64,000 bases of DNA, from the NCBI GenBank assembly GCA_022539475.1, contig VCMS01000022.1, positions 496,001 through 560,000 on the forward strand, given 5' to 3'. This DNA comes from Gracilaria domingensis. Taxonomy: Eukaryota > Rhodophyta > Florideophyceae > Gracilariales > Gracilariaceae. Below, piece by piece: positions 39,911-51,216 of the stretch. The position numbers were made by a program, and so were the translations under genes. Every line of letters starts with the position of its first letter. The stretch's first letter is position 1. A model generated the notes under the pieces. It saw only the letters and a list, made by a program, of their open reading frames with translations, was not told where the DNA came from and did not search any database.

Positions 39911-40842
39911 GGAAAATTTGCATAGTGAGGGAGGATTCTTGAGCCGTTTCCATAGAAGACTTAATGGCACTCTTGAGTTAGGGGCACCATGTACAACTCC
40001 ACCCTCATGCCGCATGCGAAGGATCGTTTGGAGCATGCTACATAACAAACGTTTTTAGTGCACCTCTGAAAAAAGAGGACTGCAAACATGAAGCGAATGG
40101 CCATGTGGCCGTGTGGCCTCGTGAAATGTCATATTCTTGCGATCAGGGGTCGTTTAACACACCCCTTAAGCTTTGACAAGGCTCTCTGCATCAAGTCTAC
40201 CCGCCCGTGGAATAATCGCCGGGGCTATCCGGAGAGCTGTTTTGTATTTGACAGGTACTTGGTACTTTAGTCTTGATGTCGCTCTAACTACTAATTGCTA
40301 ACATAAATGACTTATAAACTAAAAGAGGAGTGTTTAGTCGTTCGGATAACTCAAAATCCCCGCATCCATCACATGGATATCATAGACCATCACAAGTCCC
40401 CGTAGATCATCTCAACTCATTGTGTCACATCGTGTGATCAAACTCACTGACGGTGAGAAGCATCGTCGAACGCTCAGACATTGCGAAATACAAAGATTCC
40501 CAGATGTGTGAGATTAGCACACCAGATGGCTGGCTCCCTAGTTTTGCAGCGACTCTTTGTGGCATCCATAGAGATAGGAGTACTTGCTTTTCAGTTCACA
40601 AAAGAGCATGGAGCAGCCAGGACTCGAGCACTGAGCCAGCTAAGAGAAAAACGAAACGATAAATACCAGCAGAAAGAAAACACTCTTGCCGCTCGACATT
40701 CTCATGAGAGTATTAACAACTTTGAGAAACAACCTCGTCCTACCAACCAAATAGTAACAACGATTAAAACGCCGCAACAACTGAACGGATGTCGTCGAGC
40801 TTCACAAGAAACACTGCTGCACGGATTCCGAACTCACATACC
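39911..40842. other. Convergent intergenic region without recognised gene
   Basis: Lies between the 3' ends of two zinc-finger genes. Frames of 60-120 codons at 40088-40846 show no recognisable domain. Confidence 0.45.
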
Positions 40843-43377
40843 CTAGTCCGGTGCTCTCTGGGCGTTTGACGCAGCGGCGTTAGAGCCTTCCACTGGAGAG
40901 TGGTCTGAGTTACGCTGATGACGAGCAAGACTAGATTTGAGAGCGAAAGACTTTCGACACACTTGGCACAGATGCTTTTTCGGAGTCTGCTCGTGAGTTC
41001 GCTGATGAGCGGTAAGATTGTACCTCGTACCGAACGCCTTCCCACAATGGCACTTATGATCTCTCTTCTTTAGATGTACAGTGTCAACATGCATCTTCAT
41101 GTGCGGCCTCTGTCCAAAGTTCCGATTGCAATGCGGACAACTCCATTTCTTCTCTCCACGATGGGTGGTGGCGATATGTCTCTTCAGTGAGTCACCGCGA
41201 TTGAAGGAGTTGTTACAATGCGGGCAATGGTAATCACGTCGCGCACTATGCTTGGACGCCATATGCACCTTGAGATTGTAGCGCCTGGTAAACGGCGTCT
41301 TACAAATGACACACAGCAACCCAGATGGAGGAGCAACTGATGTAGGCGACTCACCACCATTTCCAGCAGGAGCTGCTTGAGTTGCAACTGGTGCCGGAGG
41401 TGAAGAGTTCGGTACTGCAGAAGCAGGTTGAGTAGCCTGCATAACAGCCGGGGGACTAATCGTAACAGCCGAATACGACGGAGAAATTGGTGAGTATTGG
41501 TTCTCGGCAGACGAGCCCTCCACTCGATGCTCCACTTTTGGCTTGGTAAGGTGATGAATGCTCGTCACGCAATCCCGTCTTGATGCTCCCTCTTGTGCGG
41601 AAATTGGAACCGACTGCTGCGATTCCTGTGGCCGTCGGCTCGACTGCACTCTCGGCTGACTTCTTGACGCCGATTGCGTCTGCTGCTGCGGTTGACTCTG
41701 ATGCTGCGGCATTTGAGATGGCTGTTGCGGAATCTGCTGGTGCCTTGGCGGTGGTTGTCGCTGCGGTTGTAGCGGTCGTGGCTGTGGTCGCGGCTGTGGT
41801 CGCGGCTGCGGCCGCCGATCGGACTGCAATTTCTGTTGCGAGTGCACATGTTGTTGCTGCCGTTGTTGATGCGCCACAGTTCGCTGCGTTTGCGCATGTG
41901 ACTGAGAAGGTTGTGTCATCTGATGCCGCAAGTGTCGTGCGGAGTTCGTATTAGGCGTACTCGTAAAATTGGAATGAGCTTGCGGTTGTTGAGATCCCAA
42001 GGGTTGAGACACGTGACGATGAGCATGTTGAGAATGGGTTTGGGCAGAGTGCTTTGAGGAAACTTGCAACTGAAACGGAGCCACACTTGAGCCAGGGTGC
42101 ATAAAAACGTGACTGCTCGGAAGGGCAGATGAGTGAGCGGAGTATGACATTTGATGAGCCGATTGTGATACAAGCGCGTTGGACGGTTGCTGGGAGGGCA
42201 TTGCAGATTGACTATTGACAAACGGGTTTGAATGTCGCGTGGTAGGCTCAGGTTCAGACGTAGACAATACGGTACGATCCAGCGGCAATGACATCTGCAA
42301 AGGCACATTAATGTTGAGTGGATCCTGCTCAGCTTCCGGCAGTAACGCATCCATTGCCATGACGGATTGGTCATGATGCGATTGAAGATGTTCATTCGAA
42401 AAAGACGCATGAGGAAAAGTATGCATGTCGTGGCGCGTTGAAGACTGAATGGCGCTCAGGTTCATTATATCCTCGGCAACATCGACATCGAGGGGTTGCT
42501 TGAAATTGGCGGATGTTAGCGCCGGCAGCGGGACGGAATTGTGAGAGGACGGAGCTGGATGATGCAGTGAAGCGTGCTTGGGGGTGTGATGGTGTTGTTG
42601 ATGACGTTGACGTTGAGGCAGTTGATGATGTTGAGGTTGATGAGGTTGTTGTTGGCGTTGTTGAAGTTGGTGTTGGTGTTGTTGTTGATGTTGTTGCGGT
42701 TGATGTGAGACGGAACGATGATGCATTTGTTGGAAATGTTGTGGTTGCTGTTGCGACGCATATTGATGAGAGGAAGGGTGCAACAGCGAGGAAGAAAATG
42801 AGGGAGGCGGATGTAAATGATGTTGGGGTGGGGCATAAGAAACAGGCGGTTGAAGAAGGGAGCGTTGCTTGTGGTGCGGTGGTAAAGAATGTTGTGAAAG
42901 AGCAGCATGTTGAGATGATAAAGTTGGCGAAGGACGCACCGAAGTAGAAGGCAGCGAATTGTGAGGATGGGGGAGATGCGAAGCAGACGGGGCCAGTGGA
43001 GGCGGTGGGCGGACCAGATCAGAAATTGAAGCAGCGGTAATATGATGCGATGGTGGGACGTGTTGGTGCTTTGACGAAAACGATGTGGTGGGCGGAGGAA
43101 GTACAGAATTTTGCGCAAGATGCGAAGGGCGGTTCAAAACAGAAGCAGAAGAATACGGGTGGTGTTGGGTGGATTGCTGCTGCTGTTGATGTTGCAGGGT
43201 GGCGCGTAAGGGCGCGGCATTGTGACGAGGGAGATGGGATTCGGTGGATTGCAAATGCTGCGGTGCGTACGAGTATTGGGCGAGAAAGGAGGGGGGATGG
43301 GGGGCTGGTGGTTGTAATTGGGAGGGGGCTGATGAGGCGTGCCTTACCGGCTGCATTGGGGTAAGGTCGTTGAGCAT
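40843..43377 (-). CDS. C2H2 zinc-finger transcription factor, Gln/His-rich
   Basis: An 844-residue protein from the first in-frame ATG (43377). Residues 1-680 are Gln/His/Pro/Ser-rich, encoded by long CAG/CAA/CAC/CCA runs, and are probably disordered activation-type sequence. Five C2H2 fingers lie at about 688-825: CVICKTPF..H..H, CPHCNNSF..H..H, CPHCNRNF..H..H, CHCGKAF..H..H and CQVCRKSF..H..H. The linkers are short and HxGEKK-like, and the fourth finger has a CxC instead of CxxC spacing. Tandem fingers of this kind bind DNA; no target can be deduced. Its promoter is shared with or next to that of the LeuB gene across a 2.2-kb GC-rich interval. Confidence 0.85.
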   Translation of the reverse strand: MLNDLTPMQPVRHASSAPSQLQPPAPHPPSFLAQYSYAPQHLQSTESHLPRHNAAPLRATLQHQQQQQSTQHHPYSSASVLNRPSHLAQNSVLPPPTTSFSSKHQHVPPSHHITAASISDLVRPPPPLAPSASHLPHPHNSLPSTSVRPSPTLSSQHAALSQHSLPPHHKQRSLLQPPVSYAPPQHHLHPPPSFSSSLLHPSSHQYASQQQPQHFQQMHHRSVSHQPQQHQQQHQHQLQQRQQQPHQPQHHQLPQRQRHQQHHHTPKHASLHHPAPSSHNSVPLPALTSANFKQPLDVDVAEDIMNLSAIQSSTRHDMHTFPHASFSNEHLQSHHDQSVMAMDALLPEAEQDPLNINVPLQMSLPLDRTVLSTSEPEPTTRHSNPFVNSQSAMPSQQPSNALVSQSAHQMSYSAHSSALPSSHVFMHPGSSVAPFQLQVSSKHSAQTHSQHAHRHVSQPLGSQQPQAHSNFTSTPNTNSARHLRHQMTQPSQSHAQTQRTVAHQQRQQQHVHSQQKLQSDRRPQPRPQPRPQPRPLQPQRQPPPRHQQIPQQPSQMPQHQSQPQQQTQSASRSQPRVQSSRRPQESQQSVPISAQEGASRRDCVTSIHHLTKPKVEHRVEGSSAENQYSPISPSYSAVTISPPAVMQATQPASAVPNSSPPAPVATQAAPAGNGGESPTSVAPPSGLLCVICKTPFTRRYNLKVHMASKHSARRDYHCPHCNNSFNRGDSLKRHIATTHRGEKKWSCPHCNRNFGQRPHMKMHVDTVHLKKRDHKCHCGKAFGTRYNLTAHQRTHEQTPKKHLCQVCRKSFALKSSLARHQRNSDHSPVEGSNAAASNAQRAPD

Positions 43378-45619
43378 GTTTGTGCGGGTGAACGAGGGTG
43401 GCGTGCTGACATCCACGGGGTGCGGGGGGTGGAGGGGAGAGGGGGGAGCGATGTGACGGTGAAGCGTGTTTAGGCGTTCAGGGGTTGTGCGGCGAACGAG
43501 GAGACAAAGCTGGGCGGCGGTGAACACGATTGAGAAAAACAGTAGATGGAAGAAGGACGAGTGCGAAAGAGGGTGGAGGAATTACGAAAGGAGCCGGTGG
43601 GGGGGGAGGGGGGAAGAGGGGGGAAGGGGGAAGAGGGGGAAGGGGGGGGGGGGGGGGGGAAGGAGTGGAGTCGGTGATGTAGTAGGGCGGAGTGGGCTTG
43701 TGTGGAGGGGGTTGGGGGTGTGCGCGAGAGGATGCGGAAGTGAGAGGGCACAAGGACGGAACAAGCGAGTGCGCGGAAGAGAGGCGGAGGAGGTGTACAG
43801 ACACTGTGGGGGGGGGGGGGGGGGGGGAGGGGGGGGAGGAAAGCAACGCGAGCGGGGCGGCGGTGGGGGGCGGAAGCGGGTTTGGCACGAAGCGCGCCGG
43901 GCTGTGCGTGTGTGAGCGGCACAGAAGCGCACGGAGCGAAAGCGAGCGAGCGAGCGAACGAGCGCCGGAAAAAAGACGCCACAGCGTGCGTGCGTGCGTG
44001 CACACGAGCGTCGTGCGCGCGACACACAGCGCGGCAACAGCAGCGAGCGACGCAGAGAAAAGCGCGCCCAGCGCGCGCGCACGCGCCGCCGGCGAGCGGT
44101 GTGGAAAGCGCGTGCGGCTGCGCGGCTGCGCGCCTCGCGCACGCGCGCCGGTTGGCGCGTGCCGCGGCAGCCGTGCGCGCACGCGTGCCACGCCGCCGCG
44201 CCGAGACGCGCGCGCGCGCTCGCTGCGCGCGCCGCGCGCTGTTTGGCCGCGGCGCCGCGCGCAGCGAGCGGCGCCCGCGCGTCTCGCGCGCCGCCGCCGC
44301 GCGGCGCGCGTGGCGCGCGCGCGCCGCCGCGGCACCGGCGCGCGGCCGCGCGCCCGCAGCGAGTGCGCGCGTGGGCGTGCGCGCGCGTCGCGAGGCGCGC
44401 GATCACGCGCGCGCCGCGAGACACGCCGTGCCGCGCAGCGCGCCGCCTGCCGCGCGCCGCGGCGCGCACCACGCAGCGCGCGGCCGTGTCCCAGCGCGCG
44501 CGCGCGCGCGCGGCGGGTGCGCGCGGCACGCTGTATGCGAGAGGCGCGTTGTGTGCCGCGCACAGCCGCCGTGCGACGATGCCGCGCTTGCCGTCGCCGC
44601 CGCGCGCGGCGGCGCCCGATGCGCGGCGGCGGCGACCGCGGCGGGCGCTGCGCGGCGGGGCGGCGGACGCGCGGTGGCGCTCGCGGCGGCGTGAACAGTC
44701 GCCGTGTGCTGCGGCGATATTTGTTTGGCGACTTTGGACACGAAGCAATACCTGCTACCAGTCACTCGCTGCTGAGAGCGCCGCCCGTCGGCCGCTACCA
44801 GCAGAGTTTGTTATTATCGATCAGACTGTACGCGCGGTCGTCCGTCGCCGTCACCGTCAGCGTCACTGTCACTGCGCCTTCGACCCATCGCCGCGCCGCC
44901 GCCGCCGCCGCACCCCACCACGTCGCGCGCTGCTCCGGGCGACAGCGCTGGCGGCCAGTGCCGAGGCTCGGGCGCGCTGTGTGCCGCACGCATTCCGCTC
45001 GTCGAACGGAAAGGAAAAAAGAAAATTCCGCCGGCCGCATCATACCGGCAGATAGATAAACTTTACGAAACGCGGCGGCAACCGCCGCGCAGCTCGCCCG
45101 TGCTTGCGCCTTGGCGCTCTCGAGTGCGCGCGCCCAAATTCAGCCGTTCATCATCCTCATCTCGTTCCTCGCCCGCGGCGCGCGCGCCGGCGCCAAACCG
45201 CCGCGCCGCCGCATTATCTATAGATAACTACGCTCCACGGCGGTGACAGTGAGGAGTCCGCTCGGCGACAGCGCTCTTGCGACCGCGAGTCGCCGCGCGC
45301 AGCGCTCGATTCGATGCCTGTTTCACGTACAAAGCGCACAAACTGCAAGCGCCGCGCACTGCGAGCAAATTGCTTATGCAAGCAGTTCGCGCCGCGTGTC
45401 ACACGTGCGCTCCCCCCCACCCCCCCCCCGCCGTGATCACTTGGCCGCCCGCTCCGGTGCCGCCGTCGCTCGCCCCGCCGTGTGGCGAGCACTCCCTTAC
45501 CAATCTCCGTGCGCCGCCGCCGCTCACCGCTCGCCGCGCGCCTCTCTTCTCGGACGCCCTCGACCCGCGCGCCCCATCTTCGTTGTCGTCAGCGCCGTCT
45601 GTTTCTCCGTTTCGCCAAC
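43378..45619. promoter_or_regulatory. Bidirectional GC island between C2H2 factor and LeuB genes
   Basis: The interval has three parts. 43380-43880 is G/A-rich on the plus strand with long G runs (about 43644-43660 and 43808-43838), hence pyrimidine-rich in the sense of the C2H2 gene. 43890-45250 is a CpG-dense GCGC island. 45397-45619 is C-rich on the plus strand, in the sense of LeuB, with C runs near 45412-45430. Open frames of up to 455 codons across it arise from lack of stop codons. Confidence 0.65.
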
Positions 45620-46858
45620 ATGGCTTTTGTAAACTGTCTGTCAAGTTCTTCGTTTGTGCACAATCCATTTTCCAGCTGCGTGGCAACCCAACAGCGATCG
45701 CCATCTCCCCGTCGCCCGTCCACGCGACGCGTGTTGCCCAAAATGGCCACTGTGCGCAAGCACTCGTATAACATTACACTTCTTCCGGGTGATGGTATAG
45801 GGCCTGAAATCATTTCCGTCGCCGTTGATGTGCTCAACGCCGCGGGGAGACAGCACAATGTGTTCTTTCATTATGAGCAAGCGGATATCGGTGGCGAGGC
45901 AATCGATCTGTTTGGTGTGCCGCTGCCAGACTCCACCATGACCAAGTGCCTGGAAGCTGATTCAATCCTGCTTGCCTGCATCGGCGGTTATAAATGGGAT
46001 AAGCTTCCCCGTGAAGTTCGTCCAGAGAGTGGCTTGCTCAAGTTGAGAAAGAACCTCGGATTATTTGCAAATCTGCGCCCGGCTATCGTTTTGCCGCAGT
46101 TGGTGCAGTCCAGTTCTTTGAAGCCCGAAGTTGTGTCAGGCGTCGACATTATGGTTGTTCGAGAACTAACCGGTGACGTTTATTTTGGCACGCCAAAGGG
46201 ATTGCATATCGATCCGTACACTGGCAGGCGTGTCGGCTACAACAACATGATCTACCACGAGCATGAAATCGAGCGAATCGCAAGAGTGGCGTATAGAACC
46301 GCTCAGAAGAGGGGGAAGCGTTTGGTGTCCGTTGACAAAGCCAACGTGTTGGATGTGTCTCAACTCTGGCGGGAAGTGCTTACTGAGCTTTCTTCCGAGT
46401 ATTCGGACGTCGACTTGTCTCATATGTATGTTGACAACGCTGCGATGCAAATCATCCGCTGGCCTAAACAATTCGATACCATCGTAACGGGAAATATATT
46501 TGGCGATATTCTATCGGACGCTGCATCGATGCTGGTCGGTTCGCTGGGAATGCTACCAAGCGCCAGTCTTGGTGATGGGTCGGGTCCGGGCGTATTCGAA
46601 CCCGTGCATGGATCCGCGCCGGATATCGCCGGACAGGACAAGGCCAATCCGCTGGCTTGTGTGCTATCAGCCGCTATGATGGCTCGGTACGATCTAGATC
46701 GTCCTGATGTCGCTGACACTATTGAAAAGGCTGTGAATGACACCCTGGATGCTGGTTTCAGAACTGGAGACATCATGTCTGAAGGTATGACGCAGGTTGG
46801 ATGCAAAGCGATGGGACGCGCTCTGTTAGATAGAATGCAAGTCAAGGCTGCCGTTTGA
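45620..46858 (+). CDS. leuB: 3-isopropylmalate dehydrogenase, plastid-targeted
   Basis: A 412-residue enzyme of leucine biosynthesis that oxidatively decarboxylates 3-isopropylmalate with NAD. The first in-frame ATG (45620) opens a Ser/Arg-rich transit peptide of about 40 residues. The mature part starts [14 protein letters not shown]. Substrate-site features are [35 protein letters not shown] and the Mg-binding [27 protein letters not shown] signature region (in that order). [18 protein letters not shown] gives the NAD-binding loop. Length and motifs match plant and cyanobacterial IPMDH. Single exon and intact. Confidence 0.95.
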   Translation: MAFVNCLSSSSFVHNPFSSCVATQQRSPSPRRPSTRRVLPKMATVRKHSYNITLLPGDGIGPEIISVAVDVLNAAGRQHNVFFHYEQADIGGEAIDLFGVPLPDSTMTKCLEADSILLACIGGYKWDKLPREVRPESGLLKLRKNLGLFANLRPAIVLPQLVQSSSLKPEVVSGVDIMVVRELTGDVYFGTPKGLHIDPYTGRRVGYNNMIYHEHEIERIARVAYRTAQKRGKRLVSVDKANVLDVSQLWREVLTELSSEYSDVDLSHMYVDNAAMQIIRWPKQFDTIVTGNIFGDILSDAASMLVGSLGMLPSASLGDGSGPGVFEPVHGSAPDIAGQDKANPLACVLSAAMMARYDLDRPDVADTIEKAVNDTLDAGFRTGDIMSEGMTQVGCKAMGRALLDRMQVKAAV

Positions 46859-47497
46859 TCAACGCGGTGCCGAAATATGAGGAGAGGCCCTGATCGCTGT
46901 GATATGCTCCCAAAGCGCCTGCTTGTGAATCAAGAACAACTGAGAGATATATATCTCGCACGATGCCACAGCGCTGCATGTGAACGGCATGGAGCGAGCT
47001 TGTCGGAGATTTCTAACTACGCTCAGCATACCTTACAACAAGTTGTACAGACTAAAAGAGAACCAAACAGACTGCAAGTAAACGGTATTTAATTCGTAAA
47101 AGGTGATAAAAACACGGGGTCCTTCTGTTCAGACCGAAACAGCACAGAAGCATTAGAAGTGGGAAGAAGAGAAAAAAAGGGGATGGGAGGGACCATTGGC
47201 AAACGCAATGAGCATGTGTGTAGATCCGCCAGGTAAAATGCACGCTGTACATACAACTCTCTGAGAAACCATCGACGCGGGTCGAATACCTACCCATCAT
47301 CAGTTACAACGCGGATAGCAACTGTATCAAACAAGACGCCCCAAGTACGAAGGTAGCATGCGGCAAACACTCGCATTCGAAAAAGGAAAAAAAGACGGTC
47401 CTACCGAACAAACCGGGACATAAAGAATGAGACTGCAGGGTCAAAGGAGAAGCCACAAGGAAGAAAGATTCTTTTGCTGCTTGAAGAGTGCGTGCAG
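46859..47497. other. Convergent intergenic region
   Basis: Lies between the 3' ends of leuB (+) and the WD40 gene (-). No gene was recognised. Confidence 0.45.
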
Positions 47498-49266
47498 CTA
47501 ACTTGCCACAGCCTTTCTGCCGCCACTACGACCAAAGCTGAGAACCTTGGTCAGCGAAAATCTCTTTCTCTCCTTCTCCTCTTCCTTTTCGCCCGAATCA
47601 GGTGCGCCAGTTTGGGTCTCAGTAGCGCCCGGCGCTGCAGCTGCTTCTTCCTCATCAGGTTTGGTTTCCGCCGGCGGCGATGGCGCGGGAGGCGCATCAG
47701 TAGCACCTTCAGTTGTGTCCGCCTGTGGAGTATCCGTAGTAGTAACAGCGGCGGCGGCGACTGCAGCAGCAGCTCTTGCCTTCAGTTCCTTCGAAATGCA
47801 AGGAATACTCATGTAAAGGTCCTTGTCGCTTTGTTGAATGGTTGTAGTTCGAAGCAATACTGCCTGCGAAGAGTCGACAGTCCAGATTCTCATTTCTCTG
47901 TGCTCTGAAAATGTCATGAGGGTAAGCTGTGACGGATCATCATCTGGTATGGGGTAAACCATAGTAACGGACTGGCCGCCGTATGGCACGAATTCGCTGC
48001 GAACTTGCTTGGCGTCAATGTCCCATATACAAACCTTGCCATCATTTCCACACGTAATAAGCGTGTTGTCATCAATAAAGGCGGCATCGTTGACGCGTGC
48101 TTCATGGCCGCCCTTGAGGCCATAATCTTGAAGAATCGTAATTTCGGCTGTTGCGTCGTCACGCAGTTTGACTTGCGTTGGCTTTCCAAGTTGTTCAGAT
48201 TCAGGAGCGTCATCCTTCGCTTTGTCGGTATCCGGCACCGGAACATGCGACTTGACCGGCACGGTGATAAAACTACTCGAAAAGATACTACTAGAAGCGT
48301 CGAAACCCTTCGGCTGCGACGAGATGGGTGCGGCACGTTCGACTTGTTCGACGGTACTAGTGGTCGCACTTTCCGGCGCAAGCGGTGGCGAGGTTTCCTC
48401 CATGACAGTAGCAGAAGGCTCGGCCGATTGGTCAGCAGCAGCAGTGTCCGTCGCCATATCGGTGTGACTGGTGGACGACACCGGCGCGGACTGAGTAGAC
48501 ACACCGCGGTCATCAGTGACAGAAGAAGCTTGCGTTTGTTCAGCGGGCGCAGACGAAAGCGAAGCGGCGGTGGCACCAACGGCAGCGGCGGAAGCAACGG
48601 GCGCAACAAGCGACGATTGATCTTGTTGTTTTGAAACGACTTGATTCCACGCGTCGATTCGGTGTGAAACGGAACTTTGCTGAGCAAAATCATCCACACC
48701 CTCCGCGGGAACCGGCACGTACACATACGCCGACGCGCGAGATACAAGCAAGTCATTGCTGCCTACGTCGGGCGGGACATAGACGGACTGGCCTTCCTTG
48801 AGGAGGCGGTCGAGCGTCTGCTGGTCCTGGTCGGTCCAGATGCTGTGGCCAACCTCGACGGCTTTCTTGGCGCCGGAGCCGGGGGTGACGGAGTCTCGTT
48901 CGATGGCGGCGCGGATGTCGTCCGGGCTGAGCGGCAGCTCGAAGGGCGTCTCTTCAGGCTGGTCGGCACTCGACGCCTGCTCAATGACAACAGGCTCGAC
49001 GGTAGACGCGGTGGTGGCGGTGGTGGTGGTGGTGGTGGTGTGGTGGTGGTGGCAGCTGACGCGGATAAATTGGCTGCTGCGGCCTGCGCGGACGTGATGC
49101 CCACATCGGTCAAGGAGGGGAATTTGGGCGGGGGGGGTGCGGACGAGGACGGCAGCGGGTCGGGCTGCTGCGCGGGTTGTTGGGCGGGCGGGCGCATGGT
49201 AGCGGGCACGTTGAGGGCGGTGGGCTCGCGTGGAAGCGGCGGCGCCTCATCAAAGTGGTGCGACAT
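47498..49266 (-). CDS. EDC4/Varicose-like protein, second half of the WD40 domain (apparent frameshift)
   Basis: About 589 residues starting at ATG 49266. The N-terminus (MSHHFDEAPPLP...) is Pro/Ala-rich and runs into a Thr/Pro tract. The WD40 part near the middle reads GGHEARVNDAAFIDDNTLITCGNDGKVCIWDI, then FVPYGGQSVTMVYPIP, LMTFSEHREMRIWTVD and LRTTTI. This follows, blade for blade, the later WD40 repeats of plant Varicose and animal EDC4, the scaffold of the mRNA decapping complex. The C-terminus is Ala/Glu/Pro-rich with a basic RKRFSLTKVLSFGRSGGRK end. No C-terminal EDC4 helical domain is seen. The reading frame slips by one base inside an ACC tract near 49041, where one C appears missing. 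The earlier WD40 blades are encoded by the divergent gene at 49978. Confidence 0.7.
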
Positions 49267-49977
49267 GGCGGCGAGAAGAGCGTGCGCGGCGAGCGAGCGA
49301 GGAGGGCGGTGGACGCAGCGATGGCGTGCGCGGGCAAACGGCGGGAGCGCGGCGACGGGAGCGCGCGACGGGTTGCGGAGGGCGCGCGTTGGGGGGGGCA
49401 GCAAGCAGCGGGCGAGCCGAGGCGAGCGGCCAAGCCGAGGCGAGCGGCCAAGCCGTGCGTGGTGAAGGGCGTGCGCGGTGTATTTTCGGGCACGGAAACG
49501 GCGCGCCGCGCCACGTGTGCCGCGTGTGGCGCTGTGAGGTACAAATGGAGACGCGCCACTTGGAGCGCGCGCGGCGCTCGGCGCCGGCGCATCTCGCGCG
49601 GCGCCGCGCGCTGATTGGGCGCGGCTGATTTGCGCGCTGATAATAGTTCGTCAGCGCATGACATCAGCGCGGGTTCCAAGTCACCGCCGCGCGGCGGCCG
49701 GCCGCGCGCCGGCTCGGCACATCAGCGCCGCGCGCGCGCGCGCGCAGCTCGGCGCGGCGCGCAAATCGGCACGCGCGGCTGTAAGGCGGGCTGTAAGGCG
49801 GGCTGCCACGTACCGGCGTGGGTAAACCGCCCATCGCGCGAGTCGCGAGGAAGAAGAAACGGTCGCGTACGCGGCTGGCCGTTGTGCGCGCGCGCCTCGT
49901 AGCATGCGCCTGCGCTCCGCTGCCGCGCGCCTGCTCGACTCCGCCGCCCCAGCCGCCCCGCCGCAAGCGCGTCCGAC
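49267..49977. promoter_or_regulatory. Bidirectional promoter of the WD40 gene pair
   Basis: 711 bp, GC-rich, between the two divergent ATGs. It has an 18-bp direct repeat (about 49417-49455, GAGGCGAGCGGCCAAGCC) and an 11-bp repeat with GGCTGTAAGGC near 49780-49803. CGCGCG blocks lie in the middle, and a C-rich stretch runs up to ATG 49978. Confidence 0.55.
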
Positions 49978-51216
49978 ATGGTTGCCACCACCTCCACCAC
50001 CGGGCTTGCGCCGACCAAGGGCGCCAACGCGCCGGCGCTCATCACCATTCCGGCGCCCAATCGCGCCATCACGCGCCGCTCCGCGCAGAACCCCATCGTG
50101 TGCATCTCCGCCTTTGTCGTGCGCGATAAGAACACCGAGAGCGCGAGCAACGTGTCCGTGTCGCTCAAGCGAAGTGATCGTTTCATGGGGCTCACTTTGA
50201 AAGGCCATGTCGCCGACATCGTCGACTTGGAGTTCTTGCCCACCACTCCGCGCGACGAGGTTCATGTGCTGGCGTCCTGCGATACCGACGGCGTTGTGTA
50301 CCTGTGGTTTCTCTACGTCGCCATTGACTCGCTTGGCATTGACATTGGCTTAAGATTGCTAAAGAAGTATTCCTTCTATTCGTTGCGCCGCTCCACGTCC
50401 GCCTACTACTCCAGAATACGGCTGTCGGGCACCGTCGAGAGTGGAACCATGATACTCGTGCCAAACGATGGCTCAAACTGCCGCGTCGTTTCCTTCAACT
50501 GTGAGACATCTAATCCAAAATCCGACGAGCAACTCGCGATTGAAGCGCCGCCAAAGCGTAATCTGCTGCTTCCACCGCCGCAAGACGCTCCAAACGACGA
50601 ATATTCGGCGAAGGAAACGGCCTTCAATCACGACGTGCACCCCTCCGATACGGCACGGCAACACGACCACTCGGCCCCTGCGGAAGGAAACACCATCTCT
50701 GGCAGCAATGAACTGGCCATGGACCGCAGTGTCGGCATGGAGGTGGTGCCATCCGCCCCACACGCGCCGTTTTCTACGTCGACCGATGAAGAATTCGTAC
50801 CGGCAGAAGGGAAGCACGCCACGGAGGCCTTGACCGAGCAGCCGAAAGCGCACGTACCACCGCCGCCCGCGCAAACCGTTACGCATGCTCAAGTGGACGA
50901 GTCCGTAAGCGAAGAGTACGTGGATGCTGTGGCGGATGTGATTGTGGACGAGAAACAAGAAAGCGGCGAAAAGGTTCTGGCCGAAGAGGACAAGGTTCAG
51001 AACGTGCCGCAGGCAGAGGTTTTGGTTGATTATGGCGATTTGCGAGAAATTGATGGTAGTGAGGACGAGGGACGCGGCGAGGAGTTTGCGGATCCGGAGG
51101 TGGAGTTTGGCAAGAATAAGGGCAGGGTGGAAGAAGGGTATGAAGCTGAGGGAGAGTTTGAGACGGGTGAGTTTAATAGGAGGGTTGATGTGACCGTTGG
51201 TGGCTTCAAGTCCTGA
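49978..51216 (+). CDS. EDC4/Varicose-like protein, first half of the WD40 domain
   Basis: A 412-residue protein from ATG 49978. Residues about 40-180 match the early WD40 blades of EDC4/Varicose: NPIVCISAFVVRD, SLKRSDRFMGLTLKGHVADI, then VDLEFLP, HVLASCDTDGVVYLWFL and later SGTMILVPNDGSNCRVVSFN. This is the part that precedes the blades in the minus-strand neighbour. Residues 190-412 are acidic and Glu/Val/Pro-rich with no domain. No later WD40 blades or EDC4 C-terminal domain are present, so the propeller seems divided between two genes that share a promoter. EDC4 bridges DCP2 and DCP1 in processing bodies; a joint role is inferred. Confidence 0.7.
   Translation: MVATTSTTGLAPTKGANAPALITIPAPNRAITRRSAQNPIVCISAFVVRDKNTESASNVSVSLKRSDRFMGLTLKGHVADIVDLEFLPTTPRDEVHVLASCDTDGVVYLWFLYVAIDSLGIDIGLRLLKKYSFYSLRRSTSAYYSRIRLSGTVESGTMILVPNDGSNCRVVSFNCETSNPKSDEQLAIEAPPKRNLLLPPPQDAPNDEYSAKETAFNHDVHPSDTARQHDHSAPAEGNTISGSNELAMDRSVGMEVVPSAPHAPFSTSTDEEFVPAEGKHATEALTEQPKAHVPPPPAQTVTHAQVDESVSEEYVDAVADVIVDEKQESGEKVLAEEDKVQNVPQAEVLVDYGDLREIDGSEDEGRGEEFADPEVEFGKNKGRVEEGYEAEGEFETGEFNRRVDVTVGGFKS

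Noticed and set aside
43692-45059. 455-codon Arg/Ala-rich frame in the GC island (and several overlapping ones)
   Set aside because: All six frames are open for long stretches here, with repetitive Arg/Ala/Cys content and no domain; this is an effect of GCGC composition.
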